Origin: Stenogyne calaminthoides | Lineage: Eukaryota; Streptophyta; Magnoliopsida; Lamiales; Lamiaceae | NCBI GenBank assembly: GCA_037126765.1 | Contig: JBBCBC010000026.1 | Location: 7,408,037-7,472,036, forward strand | Length of the DNA stretch: 64,000 bases | Reading direction: 5' to 3' | Shown here: positions 54,337 through 64,000 of the stretch, one piece after another | Position numbering within the stretch: the first letter of the stretch is position 1 | How the letters are laid out: the number at the start of each line of letters is the position of its first letter | Program-made: the position numbers and the translations under genes | The notes under the pieces: generated by a model | What the model was told of the DNA's origin: nothing | Seen by the model: only the letters and a program-made list of their open reading frames with translations | The model's database searches: none

Positions 54337-55971
54337 GTGACATCTAATGTCACCTACACGAACCTAATAATTTCTCCCACTTATACTCAAAGCAGATTGG
54401 CAACGGTCTTGACACCCACTCCTTCCACATGTCTCTCGAATGTATTCAGAGGCAGACCCTTTGTGAATGGATCATATAGGTTGTCTTTCGACACGATCTA
54501 TGTCACCTCTATATCTTCTCTCTTAACGATTTCTCGTATAAGATGTCGTTCCTTTAGTGTGTTTGTTTGACTCGTGGACTCTTGGTTCCCTTGAATTTGC
54601 AACTGCCCCTAGCAAATATTGCTAGACAAATTCGGAACTCCATCCAAGTCCACTAAGAAGGACTAGAGCCAAATCGGTTCTTTCACTGCTTCACAAGCAG
54701 CTACTTACCCGACTTCCATGGTTGAGTCAGTGATGCATTTCTACTTCACACTCGTCCATTTGATGGCTACACTTCCTAAATGGAAACACATTAACTGAGG
54801 CAGATAGTTTCTGGAATCTAAGTATGATTGGAAATCCGAGTCCGTGTAGCAGATGGGGATTGGACCATCTGGCTGATAAACCAACATTCTATCCTGAGTT
54901 CTTTTCAGATACTTTAGAATGTTTTTAACTGCCGTCCAATGCTTTTTCCCGGGGTTACTTTGATATCTGGCCACTATGCCTACGGCAAAGCAGATATCCG
55001 GTCTCGTGCACAGCATTGCATACAAAAGGCTTCTGACAGCAGAAGCATAAGGAATGCCTTTCATGTCATCTATCTCCTTTTGCGTCTTAGGGGACATTTT
55101 CTTGGATAGATGGATTCCATGCCTGAAAGGTACGAAGTCTTTCTTGGAATCTTGCATGCTGAAGCGTTTCAAGACAGTGTCTATGTATAAAGCTTGCGAT
55201 AAGCCGATCATCCTTTTCTTGCGATCTCGAGTGATCTTGATCCCAAGGATGTGTCCGACTTCTCCTAAGTCTTTCATATCAAACTGTTTTGAAAGCCATG
55301 CCCTTACATCTGATAACACCTTTACATCGTTCCCGATGATCAGAATGTCATCTACGTATAGTACTAAGAATACCAATGCAGTTCCGAAATGCTTTTTATG
55401 CACAACTTTCAAACTCATTTTGATCGAACCCATAAGACTTTATAACATGATCAAAACTTTGGTTCCAAGCTCTGGATGCCTGTTTGAGTCCGTAAATGGA
55501 CTTCATGAGCTTACAAACTAGGTGTTCTTGACCTTTTTCAATGAAGCCTTGGGGTTGTTGCATATAGATCTCTTTATCAAGACTTCCGTTAAGGAAACCT
55601 GTCTTGACATCCATTTGCCAGATTTCAAAGTCGAAATGCGCAGCAATCTATAAGAGAATATGGATGGACTTAAGCATGGCTATGGGCGAAATAGTTTCCT
55701 CATAATCGATCTCTTCTTTCTGAGTATAACCTTTCGCCACAAGTCTTGCCTTGAAGGTTTCCACCTTCCCGTCTGGTCCTCTTTTTCTCTCGTACACCCA
55801 CTTGCAACCAATGGGTTTGACCCCATTAAGTGGTTCGACTAGCTCCCACACTCTGTTATGGAACATAGAACCCATTTCGGCTTTAATTGTTGTTTGCCAA
55901 GAATCTGCATCCTTGTCTTGGAGTGCCTTGTCATATGTCCATGGGTCTGATTCGTCTTGTCCGGGAATCAA
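54337..55971 (-). pseudogene. RNase H (decayed) and reverse transcriptase of C2
   Basis: Reverse transcriptase blocks on the minus strand: DPWTYDKALQDKD, GCKWVYERKRGPDGKV, MDVKTGFLNGSLDKEIYM, IYGLKQASRAW, then YVDD at 55347-55358, HILGIKITRDRKKRMIGLSQ and GIPYASAVRSLLYAMLCTRP. RNase H, 54337-54840, is much more degraded than in C1 (YTDSDFQSY, then only scattered words). Frame breaks lie near 55640 and 55400. Confidence 0.85.
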
Positions 55972-55974
55972 GTC

Positions 55975-57370
55975 CTAGGACTCAAATATTCCCATGAATC
56001 TCTCGGGCTGTCTTACAACCCTCCCACTACGATGAGGCTCCGGTTGTGAAAACGTGTCATTTGGTATATCGTCTAGTACAGTTGGCATTGAGGTCTGCCC
56101 TCTTAGCTCATTTAAGGTAATCTCACTTCTGGGTCTTCTTTCGTTCATATAGTCTTCTTCCAAAAATCTAAAGTGGGTGCTAATGACCAGCTTTTGATCT
56201 TTTGGACCATAGAACATAGACCCTTTTGTTCTACAAACAACCTTAATTCTGATCGAGGGTCCAATTTACCGGCTTCCTTGTCCAACACGTAGGCCGGACA
56301 CCCCCAAATTCTCATGTGTCTCATACTAGGCTTGCGCCCGGTCCACAATTCTTTGGGAGTTTTGGGAACCGATTTGGATGGCACCAAGTTCAGAATGTAA
56401 GCTGTTGTTTCCAAGGCATGACCCCAGAACGACTTGGGAAGATCCGCATAACTCATCATAGATCTAACCATTTCCAAAAGAGTTCTGTTTCTTCGCTCTG
56501 CAACCCCGTTTTGTTGAGGGGTTCCGGGTGCAGTGAGCTGGGATGCAATCCCTTCATCAGATAAGTAGTTCAAAAACTCATCGCTGAGGTATTCACCTCC
56601 ACGATCAGATCGTAGAGACTTGATACATTTTTCCCTATGATTCTCTGCTTGATCCTTAAATTCTTTGAATTTCTCGAAGGTCTCAGATTTATGCTTCATA
56701 AGGAAAATGTAACCGTACCTTGAGTAATCATCAATAAAAGTGACAAAATACTCATAACCTCATCTTGTTTTGGTTGACATTGGACCACATACATCTGTGT
56801 GAACGATCTCTAACACTTCTTTGGCTCTATTCCCCTTGGCTGCAAATGCCCTCTTGGCCATTTTACCCTCCAAACATGATTCGCAGGTTGGAATTGGTTC
56901 AACTTGGAGAAACTCCAGTGAACCATCTTTTACCAACCTTTGGATCCTCTTTGGATTTATATGACCCAATCTTAGATGCCAAAGAAGTGTCTCGGTCACG
57001 TCTGATGAACGTTTTCTTTTCTCAAAAACAGTTGATGTGTTGTAGGATGCATTTCGTGAGTGGTGTGCACAGTTAATTGTATAGAGATTTTCCATCAATA
57101 TCCCATAACAGATACACTCATCATTTCAAGAAATGATTTCATTCTTATTAGAAGAAACTAAGTGTCTATTAACAGAATTTTAGAAACTGAAAGTGAATTC
57201 TTTCTAAAACTGGGAACATAAAGAACATCTCTTAAAATTAGAACTTTGTCTTCAAAAGACAAGTGCACTTCTCCCACTGCTTCAGCTGCCACTCTCGTAG
57301 CATTGCCCAGTGTGATGAGGATCTCACTGCCACTAAGTTGTCGGATCAGTTTGAACCCGTGAAGCAAACA
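55975..57370 (-). pseudogene. Protease and integrase of C2
   Basis: Protease remains are at 57370-57158 (GNATRVAAEAVGEVHL, LRDVLYVPSFRKN). The integrase zinc finger is at 57000-56880 (LLWHLRLGHINPKRI, CESCLEGKM). The core follows with HTDVCGPM (first Asp), RSDRGGEY (second Asp) and NGVAERRNRTL (Glu), all present. The C-terminal part contains ELWTGRKPS and WGCPAYVLDKEAGKLDPR. A deletion near 56230, compared with C1, removes the GYPEGTKG block. The piece up to 55975 holds HFRFLEEDYMNERR. Confidence 0.85.
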
Positions 57371-57990
57371 TGATTAGTGGATCCCGTATCAACTACCCAC
57401 AAATGAGAAGTATACACCGCTAAACAAGTTTCAACAATTAGTGCGTGAGAATTACCTTTCTTTCCTTCCCTTTGGGGTTGGAACAGGCAAAACCTCTATT
57501 GTCCTCTCTCACCGCAGCTTAAGCACTTCCTCTTTTGATTTTTCTTGACACCACAAGCATTCCTCATCTTACCATTGCCCTTGACAACAGTTGAGTTTTA
57601 TTGCTTATGCCTTTTGGTCCTCTTCTTATTCTTGCCTTCCTTTGACCTAGAAGATGAAGACGGACCAATTGCCGTCAAAGCTTGAGTTTTGTGTCCAATC
57701 AACATCTTTGCCGAGACCAAAAGCTTGCAACAAATCAGCTAGCGAGGCCAAAATGCTCAAAAACTTTTTGGGCAGAGAGTGAAGTACCAAATTCATCTGA
57801 GTCTCACTCAGAATCTCAAGTTTGTTCAGATGGGCCATCTATTTTGAGGACGTAGTCCCTTACGGGTTTGCCCTCCACCATTTCTAGCGATGACATCTTT
57901 CGTAAGGTGATCTGACGAGTCCCGCATGTTTTGACTAGTCAGTTGGCTCATCTGATTTTGGTGTGTCAAGAATCCACTTGTGCTTTTGTG
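57371..57990 (-). pseudogene. gag C-terminal part of C2 (decayed)
   Basis: Short readable words (HLNKLEILSETQMNLVLHSL, GKPVRDYVLKI) match copia gag upstream of the protease. The zinc knuckle expected near 57500 is present only as fragments. The N-terminal half of gag is not recognisable beyond 57990. Confidence 0.55.
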
Positions 57991-59314
57991 CAGTTAGGAC
58001 AATTATAATTTTCATTTCCAATCAATATAGTTTCCATACATATTGTATTGACTTTAAGTATAATAACAGTGGATTAAAAGGTTACGACATGCTGAACTGA
58101 AATAAATAATAATATGTATAAGCACAAATATATCACAAGGTTAGATCACATGTTTCATATTAAAATCTCAAAAAAAAAATGAACATGCATCAGCCAACAT
58201 CTCAAAACAGTTTAAATAAGCAACGTGGGGTGGGTCATTATTTAAACACATTCAAGCAGGTTACAAACAAGAACATTTACAAACCTTTAATATCCAGATT
58301 AATAGTTGGCTCCCACTTGACCAATATAAAATTAACAGGGACTTCGGGGAAGTATATGCATATCAATTTTATACCTAAGTAATAACCATGATTAAATACA
58401 GGATTATTATTTCGCTTTGAACGAGGCTCGTGGGGAGGGTCATCGTCGCCACTAGTAATAACCCACAATCATCCATTTGGAATTCATTCATGTGAAAGCT
58501 ATCTTTTGACCGTCCTGTGGGGGGAATTTCTCCAAAAGAATTCACAAATAAATAAATCATGGTGGTCAAAATTAATTCAATTTTATTATCCAGAATAAAA
58601 TTGTCAATTAATTATTTAAACATACTTAGTAATTTTGAAGGTGAGATTTTTCATTGGGCAACTCTCATGCAAACACATTTAAACAAATTAAATAAAGCAT
58701 AAGATAGCACAAAATAAATCAAGCAAAACAGAAAAATATACATATTGGGCACAAATTATCCAATTGTCATGGTTTGATTTTTCTCGCGTGCATCCGCCTC
58801 CGTCCGTCTGGGTCGCTCCACAAGACGGTGCAGCGTCGCGCTTAGGCGCCCCCTCCCGTCTTGGTGCCGGATCTCGGCCTCGGCCTCGGCCTGCCCGAAG
58901 GGTGCCGGCGTACTGAAGTCCGAGTCTCTGGCGTGCCTCCCTTGGGTACGTTTTTTGCGCGATGCACGCCGCCTTGGGATTCGGATTTTGTCCTTTAATT
59001 CTTCGTCTCCGTCCTCATTTTTGTTTTAATTTACATAATTTATTTACAAAAAATAAATAAACCTAGATCTAGACTAGTCTATTACATTGATCAAATCAAA
59101 CAAATCCTAATCTACTCGTGGATTTTTCTCAGGAGGCAAAACGAATCCGAACGAATCAAATTAAAAACCACAATTTATATGCATGCATAAATAAACACAT
59201 TAAATTCCATGACAATTGGATACCTGCAAAACATATCAAGCAATTCTACTATCCAATTTCAAATTTAATGTCTGCGAATTAAATTACAATTTAAAAAATT
59301 CAGAGCCAAACCGT
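57991..59314 (-). other. C2 leader region with a GC-rich island
   Basis: No gag start or other ORF was recognised in this 1.3 kb between gag remains and PBS. Most is AT-rich. A 190-base island at about 58785-58975 is strongly GC-rich, with a triplet of GGCCTC units (CTCGGCCTCGGCCTCGGCCT) and several GCGC words. It could be foreign sequence or a structured 5' leader. Confidence 0.4.
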
Positions 59315-59327
59315 GGCTCGATACCCG
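59315..59327 (-). other. Degenerate primer binding site of C2
   Basis: The minus strand reads CGGGTATCGAGCC followed by ACGGTTTGG, versus the standard TGGTATCAGAGCC. The A of CAG is missing, in line with other CAG to CG changes in this part of the window. It sits directly next to the LTR boundary at 59330. Confidence 0.65.
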
Positions 59328-59329
59328 GT

Positions 59330-62212
59330 TGTTGGGGAATAATTTTCACAGATCTATTCGGGGTGAATATTTAAATACAAATTTAATTCTTATAATTATT
59401 ACTAGCATGAATTAATCCTATATTAATTCAAATAATAATTCAACAACATATCATGCATATAATATTCACGTAAAACCTACGCGACGTGAATTCTACGAGT
59501 TAACGTGAACGTACCTCTTGGGATGGCAGTGATCTGGCAGATTAGACTAACCAAAAGAACTTCCCAAGTATTCCCTTAGCCCTCGTTCGACTATCCGGTG
59601 GAAGGATTCTTGTGAACGATTTAACAAAAGGAAAATAAATTATGTTGTACCACCTTTGTGGATTTACTAATTTTTCCAGCACATGGAATTGTACACTACT
59701 CACAATTTTGTTGGGGAATAAGTTGCACAGATCTATTCGGGGTGAATATTTAAATACAAATTTAATTCTTATAATTATTACTAGCATGAATTAATCCTAT
59801 ATTAATTCAAATAATAATTTAACAACATATCATGCATATAATTAATTCACATAAATCCTACGCATGCGGAATTCTACGAGTTTACGTGAACGTACCTCTT
59901 GGGATGGCAGTGATCTAGCTGATTAGACTAACCAAAAGAACTTCTCAAATATTCCCTTAGTCCTTGTTCGACTATCCGGTGGTAGGACACTTGTGAACAA
60001 TTAACAAAAGGAAAAAATAAATTATGTTGCACCACCTTTGTGGATTTACTAATTTTTCCAGCACATGGAATTGTACACTACTCACAATTGACGTTTTTCA
60101 AAAAAATATAATCTGTCGATGTTATAAAATATTTGATATTTTATCGACGCTGATATTTTTCCAAAAAACCAATTTTCGTGTGTTGCTGGGAATGAAACAT
60201 TCATCCCCTATTTATAGAGGGTGGTGGACGAAATTTTGGGTAAAAAATAATGTGGGAAAATCTTTTCTTGATCTCCAAGAAATCTTGAATATATCTCCTA
60301 TATTCTTTCTCCCATAATTATAATATCTCACTTACTCTTTGTTATGGGATATTTTCGAAAATATTGGGTAAGATTCCAAGATTTGGATCTTCTTGAATTT
60401 ATGAGATATTCTTAGTAATAATTAAAAGAATTAAATTTGTATTTAAATATTCACCCCGAATAGATCTGTGCAAATTAGACTAACCAAAAGAATTTCTCAA
60501 GTATTCCCTTAGCCCTCGTTCGACTATCCGGTGGAAGGATTCTTGTGAACGATTTAACAAAAGGAAAATAAATTATGTTGCACCACCTTTGTGGATTTAC
60601 TAATTTTTCCAGCACATTGAATTGTACACTACTTACAATTGTCATTTTTGAAAAAATACAATCTGTCGACGTTACAAAATATTTGATATTTTATCGACGC
60701 TGATATATTTTTCGAAAAACTAATTTTCGTGTGTTACTGGGAATGAAACATTCATCCCCTATTTATAGAGGAGAGGGGAACGAAAATTACATGTGAAATA
60801 AGGAGGAAAAAATCTTTTCTTGATCTCCAAAAAATCTTGAATATATCTCATATATTCTTTTCTCCATAATTAAAATATTCCACAAAATCCCACTCTCTTA
60901 TTTGTTATGGAATATTTCGAAATATTAGGGATCAAGATTCCAAGATTTGGATCTTCTTGAATTTATGAGATATTCTTGTACTTCAAGAAATACATATCTT
61001 CCATAATATCTTTTCAAGAAAATCAAGAAAATCTTTCTTGCCCACTATATTTCAAAATTTTCGAAATCTCTATTATGAATAATCAAGTGGGAGATTTCTT
61101 GAATTTAATGAGATAATCTTATATTCCAAGAATACATATCTTCATTCCATAACAAAATTCAAAGAAAATCTTTCTCCCCTCTTATCCATAATTTTCGAAA
61201 TAAATAGGAAAAATTAAGCAACAATATTTATTTTATTTTAATCACCTTTTTCAGTTATTGGACTATATGTTGGGCTACTCAGGGGGCCTTTAGGAGAATT
61301 AAGATTGAACCTTCTAATGGACCTTGAATATCTAATATTGAGCCACAATATTATTCAAGCCCATAAATATTAATTAATCTCACTACATAATTAATATCAG
61401 ACTATCCATCTTAACCCATATTACGGTCAATATGGCTCCCTTATTATTATTTTCGTGTTTAAGATTATCTAGCCCATTAATTAATTCAAGCCACTGAAAT
61501 AGCTTTCCATTAATTAATATCTTTTGTCCTTGGTCAAGGAACGGTTCAACATTATTATCCATACCGGAAACTAATTCCACTTGCATGATTTGGTATGATA
61601 AAGCTTATTAACCTCCCAAGGGGGCAAATCGAACAAGCGTACTTGCACACGATTCTTCGTATTAAATCTTAGAAATCACATGTGACCAATAATATTGCCC
61701 AAGATAAAAAGTATTGAAATTTTGTTGATTCTCTACCCATGATAAGTCAAAGCAATAGTTACCAATCACACGTGATCCTATTTAAGGAACGAAGATTAAG
61801 AAATAACGAACCACTGAGGTCTAATTCTTCCTTGTTCAGTTCTGAAGAATTTATCCTCCTGTAGGTCCTATTCAGTGCATCAGTCATGCACTAGTGTAAT
61901 ATCTTGGTCAAGACAAGTCAATCTGAGCCTTACACTTCAACCTTTCGCGATGGGTTGTTCATTTCCATCTAGGTCGTGAATGGCGTACTTTTAGTTACAA
62001 GGGACTGTTAATTTAATCTTCTGTGATCTTGTATCACTAAATTAACTACAATGTAACACGTATGAATTATTGAACAGTTATGCAGTAAATATATGTAACA
62101 TTCAATAATATTAAAAGCATCAGTGATAAACAGTTTATTTCAGTAAATAAGTTCAAAATTCAGTTTTGATTATACAAAAGTAAAAAGCATACTTTCTAGT
62201 ATAATCCCAACA
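59330..62212 (-). repeat. Rearranged 5' LTR of C2: three LTR pieces and a short inversion
   Basis: Plus-strand reading: 59330-59708 is the first 380 bases of a C LTR (TGTTGGGGAATAATTTTC), cut just before the foldback insert. A second LTR start, TGTTGGGGAATAAGTTGC, is at 59709 and runs to about 60411. Then 60412-60470 is an inverted copy of LTR bases about 10-70 (TTCACCCCGAATAGATCTG). From 60471 the LTR resumes in forward direction at its base about 215 (TTAGACTAACC) and continues to the end at 62212. Total 2,883 bases instead of about 1,950. Confidence 0.8.
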
Positions 62213-62217
62213 GTTGG

Positions 62218-63546
62218 CACTGAGGTTAGCCCTCTTAGCTCATTTAAGGTAATCTCACTTCTGGATCTTCTTTCGTTCATATAGTCTTCTTCCAAAAATC
62301 TAAAGTGGGTGCTTATTACCACCTTTTGATCTTTGGGACCATAGAACATACACCCTTTTGTTCCCTCGGGGTATCCCACAAACAACCTTAATTCTAATCG
62401 AGGATCCAATTTACCGGCTTCCTTGTCCAACGCGTAGGACTGACACCCCCAAATCTTCATGTGTCTCAAACTGGGCTTGCGCCCGGTCCACAATTCTTTG
62501 GGAGTTTTGGGAACCGATTTGGATGGCACCAAGTTCGAGAATGTAGGTCTTTGTTTCCAAGGCATGACCCGTAAACGACTTGGGAAGATCCGATAACTCA
62601 TCATAGATCTAACCATTTCCAAAAAGAGTTCTGTTTCTTCGCTCTTCAACCCCGTTTTGTTGAGGGGTTAAAGGTGCGATTAAGTGGGATGCAATCCCTT
62701 CATCGCACAAGTAGTTCAAAACTCATCATTTGAGGTATTCGCCTCCACGATCGGATCGTAGAGACTTGATACATTTTTCCCTATGATTCTCTGCTTGAGC
62801 CTTAAATTCTTTGAATTTCTCAAAGGTCTCAGATTTATGCTTCATAAGGAAAATATAACCGTACCTTGAGTAGTCATCAATAAAATTGACGAAATACTCA
62901 TAACCTCCTCTTGCTTTGGTTGACATTGGACCACATACATTTGTGTGAACGATTTCTAACACTTCTTTGGCTCTATTCCCCTTGGCTCCAATTGCCCTCT
63001 TGGTCATTTTACCCTCCAAACATGATTCGCAGGTTGGAATTGGTTCAACTTGGAGAAACTCCAGTGAACCGTCTTTCACCAACCTTTGGATCCTCTTTGG
63101 ATTTATATGCCCCAATCTTAGATGCCATAGAAGTGTCTCGTTCACGTCGATGAACGTTTTTTTTTTCTGGAAATAGTTGATGTGTTATAGGATGCATTTC
63201 GTGAGTGGTGTGCACAGTTAATTGTATAGAGATTATTCTACAACGTTCCATGACAGATAAATTTATCAAAAAGAGAAATGGTGACAACTTTATTAAAAGT
63301 AACCGAATATCCATCAAGGCAAAGTTTAGAAACTGAAATCAAATTCTTTCTAAAATTCGGAACGTAAAGAACATCTCTTAAAACTAAAACTCTGTCTTTC
63401 AAAGACAGGTGCACTTCTCCCACTGCTTCAGCTGCCACTCTCGTAGCATTGCCCAGTGTGATGAGGATCTCATTATCACTAAGTTGCCGGGTCCGCTTGA
63501 ACCCCTGTAAAGTGAAACAAACATGATCAGTGGACCCCGTATCCAC
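62218..63546 (-). pseudogene. Protease and integrase of C1
   Basis: Minus strand: protease with VDTGSTDHVCF (D-T-G) near 63540, GNATRVAAEAVGEVHLSL and VLRDVLYVPNFRKNLISVSKL; integrase zinc finger LLWHLRLGHINPKRI and CESCLEGKM; core with HTNVCGPM and RSDRGGEY. The first catalytic Asp is Asn here (D to N, compared with C2 HTDVCGPM). Frames break at about 62725 and 62640. C-terminal words are ELWTGRKPS, KGCMFYGPKDQK and HFRFLEEDYMNERRSR. It stops at the C2 insertion. Confidence 0.85.
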
Positions 63547-63549
63547 TAC

Positions 63550-64000
63550 CTATAAATGGGAGGCATACGCCGCTAAGTAAGTTTCAACAACTAGTGCGTG
63601 AGAATTACCTTTCTTTCCATTTCTTTTGGGTTTGGAACAGGCTGACCTCCAATGTCCTTTGTCACCGCAGTTAAAACATTTTCCTTTTGGTGCTTTCTTG
63701 ACACCCAAACAGCCAACTGTCTTTTTCTCACTTTTCTTAGTGATGAGATTGCTTTGGTTCTGACCACTTTCCTTTTCTTGAGACTTGCCTTCCATTGGCC
63801 TAGATCTTGAGAAAAGACTTTTGGTCACCAATGCTTCGTCTTTCTTTCCTAAATGCTTCTCTATTTTCTCCAAGGCTTTTTGTAGGATGTCCATAGTAAA
63901 CATGTGATCACTCATCACAAAACTACAGTAAAACCCATCGAAGCACCTTGGAAGAGTTAGCAAAAGAAATTTGATTTGGGCCTCATCACAATACTTAGTA
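63550..64000 (-). pseudogene. gag C-terminal part of C1 (cut by window edge)
   Basis: From the window end leftwards: LTLPRCFDGFYCSF, LEKIEKHLGKK, a Lys/Ser/Gln-rich stretch, and an intact CX2CX4HX4C knuckle, CFNCGDKGHWRSAC (residues 96-109 of the open frame beginning at 63963). It ends at a stop at 63550 immediately before the protease, where a Trp/Gln-type codon would be expected to keep gag and pol in one frame. The gag N-terminus and 5' LTR lie outside. Confidence 0.8.

Larger units (their letters stand above)
52327..62212 (-). mobile_element. Copia element C2 (family C), inserted in C1
   Basis: Flanked by GTTGG at 52322-52326 and 62213-62217, a 5-base target duplication of C1 sequence. 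Minus-strand order: rearranged 5' LTR (62212-59330), PBS, leader, gag, pol, polypurine tract, 3' LTR (54276-52327). It is an insertion of a family member into another copy of its own family, in the same orientation. All ORFs are broken. Confidence 0.9.
34083..64000 (-). mobile_element. Copia element C1 (minus strand), split by A3 and C2, runs off the window
   Basis: C1 proper consists of 34083-37040, 51607-52326 and 62218-64000. The intervening parts are A3 (37041-51606) and C2 (52327-62212), each with 5-base target duplications made of C1 sequence. On the minus strand the window holds gag C-terminus, protease, integrase, reverse transcriptase, RNase H, polypurine tract and 3' LTR. Five bases of A2 sequence, GATAG (34078-34082), are the candidate target duplication of C1; the partner is expected beyond 64000. 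Confidence 0.85.

Overview
The window looks like a transposon-dense stretch of a flowering-plant nuclear genome, probably a eudicot. The evidence is Ty1/copia-type gag-pol remains, tRNA-iMet-type primer binding sites, a CACTA transposase remnant, a Helitron-like 3' end, MITE-like foldbacks, very AT-rich spacers, and one plant-specific host gene of the DUF4228/PADRE family. There are no rRNA genes, true tRNA genes, CRISPR arrays or bacterial features. I cannot name the species.

Left third (1-17.9 kb): a decayed CACTA (En/Spm) element carries Tnp2-like pieces at 1.55-2.97 kb and CCCTCGTTAAA-type subterminal repeats near 7.35-7.64 kb. It is split by a SIRE-like LTR (3216-5464) that holds a scrambled copia pol fragment, and the sequence beside that LTR is duplicated on its two sides. 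A 5'-intact, 3'-truncated copia element (D, 9332-11459) joins directly to a TRIM-like mini-retroelement (to 11790). AT-rich DNA follows, then a candidate non-autonomous Helitron (14205-15998) that carries a foldback MITE. The only convincing host gene, a PADRE/DUF4228 gene with one apparent frameshift, lies at 16512-16957 and is followed by two more foldback MITEs.

Right two thirds (17.9-64 kb): a Russian-doll nest of LTR retrotransposons from two copia families. Family A has LTRs of 1.4-1.8 kb, a PPT like AAAAAGGGGGAAATTG, gag starting MDNT, a D-S-G protease and YVDD reverse transcriptase, followed by a long third ORF and an antisense ORF. Family C has LTRs of 1.8-1.95 kb and a D-T-G protease. 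A1 (minus, from 17924) is interrupted at 29520/29521 by A2 (plus). A2 is interrupted at 34082/34083 by C1 (minus), which runs off the right edge. C1 is interrupted by A3 (37041-51606, target duplication GAATA) and by C2 (52327-62212, target duplication GTTGG). All copies carry stops, frameshifts or deletions, so none looks autonomous.

The most interesting parts are in family A. Between pol and the 3' LTR lies a roughly 1,130-codon sense ORF3 (globular N-terminus, basic and proline-rich linker, coiled coil, conserved C-terminus) with no visible membrane segment. Between pol and ORF3 lies a divergently oriented unit with TATA box, leader, small ORF and 3'UTR-like tail. Both recur in A1 and A3. 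A second striking signal is that patches of A3 and of the C copies have CAG/CTG triplets changed to CG-containing sequence, which suggests either a consensus error at methylated CHG sites or an unusual mutational process.
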